A DNA stretch of 64,000 nt from Doryteuthis pealeii (GCA_023376005.1 CM042157.1:67971038-68035037), one strand, 5' to 3'. Numbered from the stretch's first letter, positions 22,137-33,345 are shown. Notes: generated by a model from the sequence alone, not told the origin. Made by a program: numbers and translations.

Positions 22137-22435
22137 GGGTGGCCGTAGTGTAATGGTTATTGTCGTAGGAAATAAACATAGCAATATGAGTTCAAATTCT
22201 GGACAAGGCTGGTTGAATTTCACAGAGTGCTGAAACCCTTGAGAAAAGTATGAATCCAGCTATTCTCCCTCCAGCTATGGGTAAATAGTAAGGGAGACTG
22301 GTCTGTTTAACCTTGGTATGGCAACTAATCTAGGTGAATAAAAACTCTGAATTGAAACCTGTTAAACTCGGTTTTAAAGAATTGACATTCTGTCACATCC
22401 TGCTTGTGTGGAAGGGTTGGTAAATGTAAACACTA
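22137..22435 (+). repeat. tRNA-derived SINE (second family), nearly full length
   Basis: Head GGCCGTAGTGTAATGGTTA, B box GAGTTCAAATTC, then the family body. It ends in CATCCTGCTTGTGTGG and AAGGGTTGGTAAATG. 22,440-22,680 shows no gene. Confidence 0.7.
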
Positions 22436-22679
22436 AACTAATTCTGGTGGTGGTTGAGATTAAAACATAAACAAATCAATTATGTAAGACCAAAACAACC
22501 AATGGATCTGCAAGACTGACATTAAACGCATAAGTCAAAGTAGCACTGTACTTTACTGAGAGAACTTTCACAACTGGTGCATTTGAAATTTTTGTTCTGT
22601 TTATTCAACCTAGATTACACACATAAAAAAAATCTGGAATGATACTTTATTACACAAACATACACACATAAAACATACA

Positions 22680-23515
22680 TTGGAAATGGTTTTTACTATA
22701 AAAATGCATTGGAAATTACTTTTACCATAAAAATGTATTGGAAATGGTTTTTACTATAAAAATGCATTGGAAATTACTTTTACCATAAAAATGTATTGGA
22801 AATGTTTTTTACTATAAAAATGCATTGGAAATTACTTTTACCATAAAAATGTATTGGAAATGATTTTTAATATAAAAATGCATTGGAAATTACTTTTATT
22901 ATAAAACATACATTGGAAATGTTTTTTTCTATAAAAATGCATTGGAAATTACTTTTACCATAAAACATACATTGGAAATGGTTTTTACTATAAAAATGCA
23001 TTGGAAATTACTTTTACCATAAAAATGTATTGGAAATGGTTTTTACAATAAAGATGCATTGGAAATTACTTTTACCATAAAAATGTATTGGAAATGGTTT
23101 TTACTATAAAAATGCATTGGAAATTACTTTTACCATAAAAATGTATTAGAAATAATTTTTACTATAAAAATGCATTGGAAATTACTTTTACCATAAAAAT
23201 ATATTAGAAATTACTTTATATATTAGAAATTACTTTTACCATAAAAATATATTAGAAATGATTTTTACTATAGAAATGCATTGGAAATTACTTTTACCAT
23301 AAAACATACATTGGAAATGTTTTTTACTATAAAAATGCATTGGAAATTACTTTTACCATAAAAATTTATTGGAAATGGTTTTTACTATAGAAATGCATTG
23401 GAAATTACTTTTACCATAAAAATGTATTGGAAATGATTTTTACAATAAAAATGCATTAGAAATGATTTTTTCTATAAAAATGCATAAGACAACTATTTTT
23501 ACCACAAAAATGCAT
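22680..23515. repeat. 29-bp minisatellite arranged as 58-bp dimers
   Basis: Alternating monomers of 29 bp, one with GGTTTTTACTATAAAAATGC and one with TTACTTTTACCATAAAAATG, give a 58-bp higher-order period over about 14 dimers. The same monomer forms simpler arrays at 38.34-38.91 and 55.14-55.86 kb. All three arrays exit through the same sequence, ATGCATTGTTTAAAAAA, into a CA-rich block. Confidence 0.9.
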
Positions 23516-24020
23516 TGTTTAAAAAAACACACACACATATTATCATCAAACACACACACAAGGAAAACAATAATCTGGAATGATACTAAGACATTATTAA
23601 ACAAACATATACACACAGACACACACACACACATACACACACAAAGAATTATCACTATGTGAACTGTAGCTTTGTTCAAATCCTGGACGAAGCTACAGTT
23701 CACATAGCGCTAATACCTTTGGGAAAGGTATGAATCCAACAACTCTCCCTCCAGCTATGATATGGGTAAATAGTAGGGCAGACTAGGCTCTTTAACCTTG
23801 GTTAGGTAACTAGTCTAGGAGAAGGAAAACTGGGTTGGTCACTACTAGAATAGGCTCAGTCCTAATTAGTGATCTATTTAATAAAAAAATGAATTTGGGT
23901 ATAACCAAGCATACAACAGGATGAGCAGATTCTAGCCGCTGGTTAAAAGTTCCCATCCAGTACCCCTGCTTTCTGATGAAGAGATCTTTATTCCGAAATA
24001 TTTAGAGAATAAATCAAAGT
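23516..24020 (+). repeat. Downstream frame of the 29-bp array element; SINE; degenerate hammerhead-like end
   Basis: A CA-rich block (23,525-23,645) contains AATCTGGAATGATACTAAG, as at 38.96 and 55.91 kb. A partial second-family SINE lies at about 23,655-23,840 (+). 23,905-24,020 contains ACAACAGGATGAGCAGATTC and CTGATGA, a weak hairpin, then GAAATATTTAGAG, a decayed hammerhead-like end also found at 39,148 and 56,088. Confidence 0.5.
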
Positions 24021-24067
24021 GTTGTATAGGATATACCTACCTCCCCTCTTTTAAAATAAAATAAAAA

Positions 24068-24240
24068 TGGAATCTCTCAACAATTTCGATGCATGAGGGT
24101 TCATCCAATGAACAATCTACACAGTGTTTTGTTTATAGGGGTGAAGGCTTTTGTTGGACCATCCGCATTTTTGGCACAGTCTATAGGAAAGAATTGGTGC
24201 ACAAGGAATGCCACAAACCCAATCAATGACTGACCTCAGA
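24068..24240 (+). repeat. Dispersed repeat, paralogue of 10,600-10,790
   Basis: About 85% similar by eye to the earlier copy. There is no conserved reading frame. Confidence 0.55.
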
Positions 24241-24489
24241 TTTATCAAATTCTGAGTTTTTTCCTTCTCCTAGACTGGTTACCTATCCAAGGTTAAAGAG
24301 CTCAGTCTGCCCTACTATTTTACCCAATGCTGGAGGGAGAATATATGGATTCATACCATGACTATAATAACAATCAAGATGAGGATACTTGGTAGCATAT
24401 ATCAGCATTTAAAAATCTTCTGCCAACACCTTAGGCAAAATTCACCTTATGTATTGAATGGCCCTCATATAAGGAACAATTCCATTAAT

Positions 24490-24515
<26 letters not shown>
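24240..24515 (-). repeat. Partial SINE (second family) and GGAATTGTTCC family
   Basis: 24,243-24,363 is a 3' part of the second-family SINE on the minus strand. 24,364-24,500 is a dispersed repeat (GCATATATCAGCATTTAAAA, TTCACCTTATGTATTGAATG), inverted relative to 34,557-34,690 and 51,010-51,140, and ends in a TA run. Confidence 0.55.
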
Positions 24516-24516
<1 letters not shown>

Positions 24517-24524
<8 letters not shown>

Positions 24525-24815
24525 CCAACCCCTCCACTCGAGTAGTATGTGAAACAAGGTCAATTTCTTACACGGAGATCTAACAGGTTTGAATTCAGAG
24601 TTTTCCTTCTCCTAAATTGGTTACCTCAACAAGATTAAAGAGCCCAGTTTGCCCTACTATTTATGCATAGCTGGAGGGAGAGGAGCTGAATGCATACATT
24701 TCCATAGAGTATTAGCGCTATGTGAAATGCAAACAGCCTTGTCTAGGATTGGAACTCAGGTTGACGAGTCCATTTCCTATAACTCTAACCATTATGCCAC
24801 ACGACTCTAGACTGT
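24517..24815 (-). repeat. tRNA-derived SINE (second family)
   Basis: Nearly complete on the minus strand: head at about 24,750-24,810 (GTGGCATAATGGTTAGAG), B box GAGTTCCAATCC, end CCACTCGAGTAGTATGTG at 24,533. 24,816-25,136 holds no recognisable gene. It does contain the uninterrupted sequence TTACCTCGTTTTTC at 25,024-25,037, the empty site for element T3. Confidence 0.65.
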
Positions 24816-25136
24816 AAAAGAATGGTTGCGTCTGTTTTATAAATTAGTTGTCAGACAGACAAGATGGGGAGTTAGTATGTATATGAATTCCTGATTGAAT
24901 AAATATACTATTACCAAGTATTATTATTTATTAGTATTACATATCTCCTACTTCTCTTTGTGTGTGAATAATTGGCCACCTTTACCACAACACAAAACAA
25001 AGGTAAAACAAACAACATCATAGTTACCTCGTTTTTCTTTACACTTGCATTGTGATAGCCTTCAAAACCAACCACCACCCTAGATTACTTTATTTTGCCA
25101 ATAAACTGACTGAATACAAAAAGAATTGACTGAAAA

Positions 25137-25650
25137 TATATATATATATATATGTGTACATAACCTGTGTGCATTTACATACTAATGTTTTATTTCTATT
25201 TAAACACTTAATTCAAGAAAATTCCTTTTCATCCAATATTGTCTTCTTTCTTTCTTTGTTTTCATTCAACTTGGGTTAGTAAAGAAATCATTTCCCCCAA
25301 AAAAAAATCCTTGCGTCATTTCTAAGTTACTAGAAAATTGACTTTGTACCTGATGGCGATAGTGCACTGGTGATGACATTGGGTGGGTGTGTTATATAAC
25401 ATACTAGAAGTGGCTACCCTGCATCGCCTGGGTAGAGGGTTTTTTTTTTTAAAGCTAGTCTTGCAGATCCATTATTAATTATCACAAGTTAGATCCTCAC
25501 TGGATGCCCCATAAAATCCCCACGTAAATATATAACAATATAGTAAGAAATTTTAATTCAATAATTTACAATTTAAAAAAAATACAAATTAAATGAGGCA
25601 ATTAATTCAATCAATCAACATCATATTTCAATTACCTTCTATTATTATAC
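25137..25650 (+). repeat. Second copy of the 20.7-kb segment with ACTAGAAGTGGCTACCC family, copy 3
   Basis: Matches 20,713-21,235 almost base for base. The match breaks at about 25,650, where a pyrimidine tract begins. That point is also where the large A/B duplication starts. Confidence 0.75.
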
Positions 25651-25659
25651 AAAATTCTT

Positions 25660-26211
25660 CTTTTCTTCTTCCTTTCTTTCTTTACTCTCTCAATTTCTTT
25701 CTTTTTTCTTTCTTTCTTTCTTTCTTTACTCTCTCAATTTCCTTTCTTTCTTTCTTTCTTCCTTTCTTTCTTTCTTTCTTTCTTTACTCTCTCAATTTCC
25801 TTTCTTTCTTTCTTTCTTCCTTTCTTTCTTTCTTTCTTTCTTTCTTTACTCTCTCAATTTCCTTTCTTTCTTTCTTCCTTTCTTTCTTTCTTTCTTTACT
25901 CTCTCAATTTCCTTTTTTTTCTTTCTTTCTTTCTTTCATCTCTCAATTTCCTCTCTTTCTTTTTTCTTTCTTTCATTCTTTCTTTACTCTCTCAATTCCT
26001 TTCTTTCTTTCTTTCTTCCTTTCTTTCTTTCTTTCTTTACTCTCTCAATTTCCTTTTTTTCTTCCTTCCTTTCTTTCATCTCTCAATTTCCTTTCTTCCT
26101 TCCTTTCTTTCTTTCATTCTTTCTTTCCTCTCTCAATTTCCTTTCTTCCTTCCTTCCTTCCTTCATTTACTCTCAATTTCTTTTCTTTCTTTCCTTCTTC
26201 CATCTTTCCCC

Positions 26212-26285
<74 letters not shown>
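25660..26285. repeat. Pyrimidine-rich TTTC/CT tract, copy A
   Basis: Repeats of (CTTT)n punctuated by ACTCTCTCAATTTC at intervals of about 50-70 bp, ending in a (CT)n run at 26,215-26,282. The Phe/Leu/Ser reading frame of 259 codons is an artefact of composition. Its length and arrangement differ from copy B (42,215-42,860). Confidence 0.92.
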
Positions 26286-26286
<1 letters not shown>

Positions 26287-26383
26287 ATTTTCTTCTCTCT
26301 CATCATTTTCATTCTATCTCTTTCTTCCCCTCCCCTTCACTCTCTCTGACTCATCTTGAGTCACTTTTTTAATATCATCTACC

Positions 26384-26580
26384 TTGACTCATTTTTTTCA
26401 ATTCTCACATTGGAGGATGTCTTGTCTTTTTCCTGGAGTTTCTGTTGAACAAACATTTTTACAAATAATACATTTCTATGACATTTCTTTTGAACAACAT
26501 CCTCTAGTGTTGCCTGGAATCGGCAGAATTATATTGCCAAAATTCTGTGGAGTAGGAATCAGCTATATGAAATAATCTTT
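26384..26580. other. Unexplained low-repeat segment, copy A
   Basis: Highly similar to 42,917-43,115 and GC-richer than the flanks. It is open as 63 codons on the plus strand and has CysX2Cys-like triplets on the minus strand (TGTATTATTTGT) interrupted by a stop. I do not recognise it. It may be the relic of an element neighbouring the LINE. Confidence 0.3.
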
Positions 26581-26816
26581 TCCCTTCATTGTATCATTGA
26601 AAAAAATATATACTTCTAAAGTATTTCAATTTTATTACAAAAAAAAAGAAAAGAAAAGAAAAGAAAAACAATATTTTTTATTATTATTTAGAATCTATTT
26701 TTTTTAATATAAATAAAGGATTATCCCTTCAATAATTTTGAGATGATTCAGAATTATTCCAAATGTTTTTTTAATTTATTTCTATTTCTTTGTCAATCCT
26801 TTTTAAGATTTATTTA

Positions 26817-26846
26817 ATAAAAATAATAATAATAATAATAATAATA

Positions 26847-26885
<39 letters not shown>

Positions 26886-26938
26886 GTAATGATAATAATA
26901 ATGATAATAATGATAATAATAATAATTATAATAATAAA
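26817..26938. repeat. (AAT)n microsatellite, 5' flank of LINE, copy A
   Basis: AAT repeats with a few substitutions (TAG, GAT) directly precede the LINE coding sequence. The coding strand carries TAA/AAT repeats on both sides of the element. Confidence 0.92.
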
Positions 26939-28041
26939 ATGGACAAAAGAAGAACTCAGACAGATTGACCAAAGAACGAGAAAATTGATGACAATACATA
27001 AGGCTCTCCACCCTAGAGATGATAGAGATAGATTATATGTGTCAAGAAAGGAAGGGGGAAGAGGTCTTGCCAACATAGAGGACTGCGTAGAAACCACAAT
27101 CCAACAACTTGAAGATTACACAAGAAAGAGCAAAGACAAATTACTTATGGCGGCCAACAATAGTAGAAGTGACAGATGGACAAACAGAAAAACAACAAAG
27201 ACTAGAAAACAAAAATGGGAAGAAAAACAATTATATGGACACTTCAAACGACAAATCGAAGAGGTTGCACATGGAAAGACTTGGACATGGTCAAGAAAAG
27301 GAAACCTCAAAAGAGAAACGGAATCATTAATAATTGCTGCACAAAATAATGCCATAAGGACAAACTATATAAAAGCAAAAATTGATAAGACCCAACAAAA
27401 TAGTAAATGTAGACTTTGCGGTAATAGAGATGAGACTGTAAACCATATACTCTGCGAATGTAGCAAACTAGCACAACGAGAATACAAAACTAGACACAAC
27501 TGGGTTGGGAAGGTGATCCACTGGGAATTATGCAAAAAATTAAATTTTGACCATGCAAAAAAATGGTATATGCATAAACCAGAATCTGTTCTTGAGAATG
27601 AAACGCATAAAATTCTCTGGGACTTTGAAATAAAAACGGATCACCTTATCCCAGCAAGAAGACCAGATCTAGTGTTGATAAACAAAAAAGAAAGAACTTG
27701 TCAACTGGTGGATTTTGCAGTTCCAGCAGATCACAGGGTGAAGCTAAAGGAAAATGAAAAAGTGGACAAATATCTGGATCTTGCCAGAGAACTGAAAAAG
27801 TTATGGAATATGAAAGTGAAAGTGATACCAATTGTAGTTGGTGCACTTGGAACGATCCCAAAACGATTGGAAAAGGGTTTGGAAAGTTTGAAAATCAAAG
27901 GAAGGATTGATACCATTCAGAACACTGCACTGCTGCAATCTGCCAGAATACTCAGAAGAGTCCTGGAGACCTGAGGAGACTTGCTGTCACTCAGACTCCA
28001 GTGAAAGACCATCAGCTAATGCTGATGTGAAAACTCAAAAT

Positions 28042-28045
<4 letters not shown>
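26939..28045 (+). pseudogene. 5'-truncated R2/R4 (Dong)-type non-LTR retrotransposon, copy A
   Basis: A continuous open frame from about 26,939 to the stop at 27,972-27,974 encodes about 345 residues of the C-terminal part of a LINE polyprotein; the reverse transcriptase is missing. In order: a post-RT segment with RLYVSRKEGGRGLANIEDC; a CCHC motif CRLC..H.LCEC (C-X2-C-X8-H-X4-C); then RRPDLVLINKK followed by QLVDFAVPADHRV and KYLDLARELKKLW, matching the PD..D..K pattern of the restriction-like endonuclease of R2-like elements. It ends ARILRRVLET, followed by a 70-nt 3' UTR and (AAT)n. Dong from silkworm is reported to insert in TAA repeats, which fits both flanks. The upstream microsatellite extends the frame artificially. 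Confidence 0.85.
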
Positions 28046-28078
<33 letters not shown>

Positions 28079-28112
28079 TGCATAAACCAGAATCTGTTCT
28101 TGAGAATAAAAT
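28046..28112 (+). repeat. (AAT)n and a 33-bp second LINE scrap, copy A
   Basis: (AAT)n at about 28,045-28,077 is followed by ATGCATAAACCAGAATCTG and a few more bases identical to LINE positions 27,569-27,602. The same arrangement exists in copy B at about 44,413-44,446. Confidence 0.75.
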
Positions 28113-28440
28113 TTACTTATTCTTCCCTCCCAATCGAATATACTAGCCCAACTTGGGACTGAGCTAAACCAGCCCATTAAGTAAAGTTGTCGAGGTGACC
28201 TAATGTCGGTATCAGTCAAACCATGAGGGAGTCTATCCATGTCCCTTTTCTTATAGAAAACATCACCAACTTATATTTTCAGTGAAAACCCTGTAACAAA
28301 GTCTCCTGGAGACACCCATGATCTGGCTACTGGTACCAGTTAGACCTGATCATAACACAGTGCTCTGACTTCAGAACCGTCCTCCAAAACCGTAGCTTTC
28401 ACAGTGAAGACCACCACTCAGACCATATAAAATCTTCCCT
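28113..28440 (-). repeat. Degenerate SINE (first family) and unassigned sequence, copy A
   Basis: 28,140-28,250 has a minus-strand tRNA-like fragment (GGTTTAGCTCAGTCCCAAG) and the body motif GGGAGTCTATCC. 28,260-28,440 is conserved with copy B (44,640-44,820) but unrecognised. Confidence 0.4.
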
Positions 28441-29290
28441 TGTTTACTCTTTATTAATTTTGAATCAAGCTGGTCTATTTTTTTATCAACTTTGAGCCAA
28501 TCTTGACTATTTTTATTAACTTTGAGCCAACCTTGACTATTTTTATTAACTTTGAGCCAACCTTGACTATTTCTATTAACTTTGAGCCAGCCTTGACTAT
28601 TTTTATTAACTTTGAGCCAACCTTGACTATTTCTATTAACTTTGAGCCAGCCTTGACTATTTTTATTAACTTTGAGCCAACCTTGACTATTTCTATTAAC
28701 TTTGAGCCAGCCTTGACTATTTTTATTAACTTTGAGCCAACCTTGACTATTTTTATTAACATTGAGCTAACCTTGACTATTTCTATTAACATTGAGCTAA
28801 CCTTAACTATTTTTATCAACTTTGAGCCAACCTTGACTATTTCTATTAACTTTAACCCAATCTTGACTATTCTTATTAACATTGAGCCAACCTTGACTAT
28901 TTTATTAACATTGAGCTAACCTTAACTATTTTTATCAACTTTGAGCCAACCTTGACTATTTCTATTAACTTTAACCCAATCTTGACTATTTTTATTAACA
29001 TTGAGCTAACCTTGACTATTTCTATTAACATTGAGCTAACCTTAACTATTTTTATTAACATTGAGCCAACCTTGACTATTTTTATTAACATTGAGCTAAC
29101 CTTAACTATTTTTATCAACTTTGAGCCAACCTTGACTATTTCTATTAACTTTAACCCAATCTTGACTATTTTTATTAACATTGAGCTAACCTTGACTATT
29201 TCTATTAACATTGAGCTAACCTTAACTATTTTTATTAACTTTGAGCCAATCTTGACTATTTCTATTAATTTTGAGTCAACCTTAAATTGT
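28440..29290. repeat. 30-bp minisatellite, copy A
   Basis: About 28 units of CTTGACTATTTTTATTAAC followed by TTTGAGCCAAC. Variants with ATTGAGCTAAC, TTTAACCCAAT and C/T changes form a patterned series. The 30-bp unit gives long open frames on both strands, which are artefacts. Confidence 0.95.
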
Positions 29291-29889
29291 TAAGTATAAA
29301 AATTGTTCAATATAATTAAAACAATTTAAAACTATTTGCTTTTAATATTTTACAGAATTATTGTCAGTAATCATTATTCTATTCCCTGACTAACAAAACG
29401 CTTAATTCTATGGATTTTAAATGATTCCTTGAAAAACACGTGATCTTTGATTCAATTTCCGAATTAATTAAGTTAATTAAAGTAAAATTGTACCATCTTC
29501 GATTTGTTAGTTATCAAAGATGACATTGATTTTTGTTATAGAGACATTAATGCAGGAAAATCAATACCAAATACAGAAAAACAGATGAGAATTTTATCTG
29601 CAAAACATATCAGATGCCCAAATAAGGAAATAAGGTGCAGAATAATTATAGACTTTCTTTTTGTTTGAATTTCCAAGATGAGGAATCATATTATTATTAT
29701 TATTATTATTATTATTAGACTGATGAGTATCCTCATCTTGGTTGTTTATTACAGTCACATTTCAGCCAGAAGGGTTTTGACCGTCAAAGTATTCATTGGT
29801 GAACACAGAAAGTTTTTTGACCGTCAAGTAGTCAGGGTAACAGATAGTTTTGACTGTCACACCATCAGGAGAGAAGTGAGGTCAGCCAA

Positions 29890-30394
29890 CAGAGATTTTG
29901 GTTTTGGTTTGTTTTATGGCATATCAACCTCAGTGGGTCATTTAATGCCGATAAAGTTGTGAAATAAATTCATTCTTAATGCATAATACAATTTTTTTAT
30001 AAATACATTTTTCTATTTAACCCATAGATGGGACCCTAACAGATACTACCACTCCGAGTCAGAGTGGACCAGGAGCAATGGTGATGAAGGGGCTCCACAT
30101 TCCCCAAACCTCCAAAACTGGAACCTCACCATCAGATAGTTTAATGTCATTCCCAGGACAAGTTTGCTGTTGCAAGAAAATTCTAGCTTAGGGCTAATTA
30201 GACAATCTCTCATTCTCTCTCCGCTTACGAAAACGTGCTCAAAATAAATATAGCAGTGAAGAATTGACATTTCTTGTGTTTGCGTTGGTTAAACAAAAAT
30301 ATATATATATTTACCAACCCCTCCACACGAGCAGGATGCGACACAAGGTCAATTTCTTAAGCGGAGTTTAACCGGTTTGAATTCAGTTTTCCTT
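29890..30394 (+). mobile_element. Insertion present only in copy A
   Basis: Copy B continues directly from GTCAGCCAA (46,188) to CTTCTCCTAGACTGG (46,191). Copy A has about 505 bp here: a TATGGCATATCAACC-family fragment (29,905-30,165), then the 3' part of a second-family SINE. It could be an insertion in A or a deletion in B between SINE copies. Confidence 0.65.
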
Positions 30395-30832
30395 CTCCTA
30401 GACTGGTTATCTAGCCATGGTTAAAGAGCCCAGTCTGCCCTGCTATTTACCTATAGCTGGAGGAAGAATTAGATTCATACCTTTCTCAAGGGTATTAGCA
30501 CCATGTGAAATGCAAACCGCTTTGTCCAGTAATTGAACTTGGGTTGACGAGTCCATTTCATACGACTCTAACCATTAGACCACGCACCTCCATAAACACG
30601 TTCAATGAGTTCAAATTCTGGATGTGGTAATTGCATTTCACTTAGTGCTAATACCCTTGGGAAAGGTATGAATTCTACTCTTCCTCCAGCAATGGGTAAA
30701 TAGTAGGACAGACTGGGATCTTTAACCTTTGTTAGGCAACTGGTCTAGGAGAAGGAAAATTCTGAATTCAAACTCCGCTTAAGAAATTGACCTTGTGTCA
30801 CATCCTGCTCATGTGGAGGGGTTGGTAAATAT
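30305..30832. repeat. Head-to-head pair of second-family SINEs, copy A
   Basis: A minus-strand SINE (30,305-30,595) abuts a plus-strand SINE (30,606-30,832) with tRNA-like heads facing each other. The plus copy lacks its A box. This arrangement is kept in copy B (46,194-46,632), where the minus copy is shortened. Confidence 0.65.
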
Positions 30833-31255
30833 ATATAAGCATGATAAGCCAACTCTGTGTCCTCCATAACGCAGCTGGGAACTTGTTTGCTTTTCCTGCA
30901 AAAGATGAACTGAAGACTAAATTGTCAAGCTGTGCTTTGCATATCTCAGCATCCACTTCTCCGACAGTCCCCTTACATAGCATCCCGGTGCTTACAACAC
31001 AGCTCTGATCATTGAATATTCTGGCTCTAAAAGATAATATTTGTTTATTTAAGTTTTACTTAATTAAGATATTATCTTAAAGCCAAAGTGAAATCTTTAT
31101 GGGTCACATATCAAGAATCGTTTCTTTTTAAGTTAGTATTTTATTTACTTCTTTTCTGGGAATATCTGTTTACCGTATTTGACAGCATATAGGACGCACT
31201 TTTTTTTTGTATATGTATCTCCTATTAAATGTAGTTCTATGTGCTCATGTATTAA

Positions 31256-31475
31256 CTCTTAACATCCTATACCACCTCATTCCACCCGACCAGAAGTTAC
31301 ATTTGTTTTCCTAATCCACCTCAAACAATAGCCTTTGTTTAAATTTAATATTAAACATGTTTAGAAGTCTTTATTTTAAGGGTAATAACAGGTAAGTTTA
31401 AATGAAAAGGCCATTTTTAGCCATTTTGTGATAGATCCTTATAGACTTAGAAAATTCTCAACAGGATGTTAAGAG
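31256..31475. mobile_element. 220-bp piggyBac-type MITE with TTAA target, only in copy A
   Basis: Terminal inverted repeats CTCTTAACATCCT and AGGATGTTAAGAG are flanked by TTAA at 31,252-31,255 and 31,476-31,479. Copy B has the unfilled site with a single TTAA (GTATTAAAGTCTG at about 47,049-47,061), so insertion and exact duplication of TTAA can be read directly. A related copy sits at 33,402-33,633. There is no coding capacity; TTAA targeting is the hallmark of piggyBac. Confidence 0.88.
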
Positions 31476-31849
31476 TTAAAGTCTGTTACACTTCACAACT
31501 AGTTTGTCAGAATATTTCTTGTACTTTTAGGTACCCACGTTGGAAGGTCATTAAAGCCTTCCAACCAACTATAATACCCTTTTTAGTCTCCAATAAATCA
31601 ATATTAATATTTTTATGGATTCTTGTTATCTCCTCTGTCAATTTAAAACATATTTGGACAGTCATGATAAGCCTAAACAATCAATCAATTCTGATATGTT
31701 AATATATATAGTTAACAACTCATCCGCATGAGCAGGAGGTGACTGTTATGATTTTGTGGCCATTTTTAGGCTTCAAGTGAGAGTACTTTACAGTAGAGAT
31801 CCCTTGAGTTAAGCAGAGCACGATCTTTAGAGAAGAAACCTTTGGTTGT

Positions 31850-32345
31850 CCTTGGTGTCCCTTAGTGTTGGCTATGATCCTTTGGTTGTTCCTTGGTGTC
31901 TCTTAGTGTTGTATGATCCTTTGGTTTCCTTGGTGTCCCTTGTGTTGGGTATGATCCTTTGGTTGTCCCTTGGTGTCCCTTATGTGGGTATGATTCTTTA
32001 GTTGTTTTGTGTCTCTTAGTGTTGGGTATGATACTTTGGTTGTTCCTTGGTGTTGGGTATGATCTTTTGTTTGTCCCTTGGTGTCCCTTAGTGTTGGGTA
32101 TGATCCTTTGCTTGTTCTTTGGTGTCTCTTAGTGTTGTTATATCCTTTGTTGTTCCCTGTTCTTAGTGTTGGGTATGGTCCTTTGGTTGTTCCTTGGTGT
32201 CCCTTAGTATTGGGTATGATCCTTTGGTTGTTCCCTGGTGTCTTAGTGTTGGGTATGATCCTTTGGTTGTTCCTTGGTGTCTCTTAGTGTTGGGTATGAT
32301 CCTTTGGTTGTTCCTTAGTGTTGGGTGAAATCCTTGCATTGAGCA
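31850..32345. repeat. 41-bp minisatellite, short allele (copy A)
   Basis: About 12 units of a roughly 41-bp repeat containing TTAGTGTTGGGTATGATCC and TTTGGTTGTTCCTTGGTGTC, with many small deletions. The counterpart at 47,410-48,960 has about three times as many units. Confidence 0.92.
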
Positions 32346-32399
32346 AAGTCATTGGTTGCAGGCTCATTCGTCAATGTCGTGTAAATGAACGGCTTTCAA

Positions 32400-32520
32400 G
32401 ATTGGCGATTAAATAGTTAACTAACCACGTATTCGAGCTGTTGATTGGCTGGGTTTAATCTACTTGACAACGCCAAGTCTATAAGTTTAAGTGACAGCTT
32501 CCTCGCACACCTAATATACT
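32400..32520 (+). promoter_or_regulatory. LTR-like CCAAT/TATA block, copy A
   Basis: GATTGGCTGGGTTTAATC, then AAGTCTATAAGTTTAAGTG and CACACCTAATATACT, as in the block at 9,893-10,020. It is flanked by AT repeats and SINEs. No retroviral genes are nearby. Confidence 0.3.
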
Positions 32521-32529
32521 AGAATATAT

Positions 32530-32812
32530 ATTTACCAATATTTACCTGCATAAGCAGGATGTGACACAAGGTCTATTTTTTAAACGGAGTTCAACAGGTT
32601 TGAATTCAGAGTTTTCCTTCTCCTAGACCGGTTGCCTAACCAAGGTTAAAGAGCCCAGTCTGCCCTACTATTTATCCATAGCAGGAGGGAGAGTAGGATT
32701 CATACCTTTCCCAAGGGTATTAGCGCTAAGTGAAATGCAATCACCATGTCCAGGATTTGAACTCGGGGCGACAAGTCCATTTACGATGACTTTAACCATT
32801 ACACCTCACTTT
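32530..32812 (-). repeat. tRNA-derived SINE (second family), copy A
   Basis: Nearly full length on the minus strand, head at about 32,760-32,810, end at TTACCTGCATAAGCAGG. Counterpart at 49,155-49,438. Confidence 0.7.
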
Positions 32813-32919
32813 TAATATACTAAAATAATCCAACAGTGAACACAAGGTAGTTTCTTAAGTGAGTTCAACAGGTTTGAATTACGGTATACAATACAAAGTG
32901 GTATACAAAACGTGTGTGT

Positions 32920-32942
32920 AGAGTGAGAGAGAGAGAGAAGAA

Positions 32943-32980
<38 letters not shown>

Positions 32981-33345
32981 AAGAGAAGAGAAAAAGAGAG
33001 AGAGAGGAGAGAGAGAGAAAGAGAGAGAGAGAGAGAAGAGAAAAAAAAGGAGAGAGAAAATGAGAGAGAGAGAGAGAAGAGAGAAGAGAAAGAAAAAGAG
33101 AGAACGAAAGAGAGAGAGAAAGAGAGAGAAAGAAAGACGAGAAACGAAAGAGAGAGAGGAGAGAGAGAGAAAGAGAGAAGAGAGGAAAGAAAGAAAGAGG
33201 AAAGAACGAGAGAGAGAGAAAAGAGAGAGAAAAGAGAGAAGAAAAGAAGAGAGAGAGAGAGAGGAAGAAGAAGAAAGAGAGAGAGAAAGAGAGAGAGAAG
33301 AGAGAGAGAAGAGAGAGAGAGAGAAGAGAGAGAAGAAGTCATGTG
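32920..33345. repeat. (GA)n-rich purine tract, copy A
   Basis: Imperfect GA/GAAA repeats. The Arg/Glu and Ser/Leu frames are compositional. The copy B tract (49,549-49,680) is about 300 bp shorter. Confidence 0.93.

Noticed and set aside
25593..26372. A 259-codon Phe/Leu/Ser-rich frame resembling a membrane protein
   Set aside because: It is the translation of (CTTT)n and (CT)n simple repeats; copy B has the same with different lengths and breaks.
26790..26938. N-terminal extension of the LINE protein (poly-Ile/Asn)
   Set aside because: It is the AAT microsatellite read in frame; the element starts after it.
28440..29290. Protein of 10-residue repeats (IKIVKVGSKL)
   Set aside because: Follows from the 30-bp minisatellite; both strands are open and copy B is broken by indels.
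29716..29735. Another hammerhead core (CTGATGAG) at 29.7 and 46.0 kb
   Set aside because: No GAAA follows a hairpin at the right distance, so the core match is incidental.
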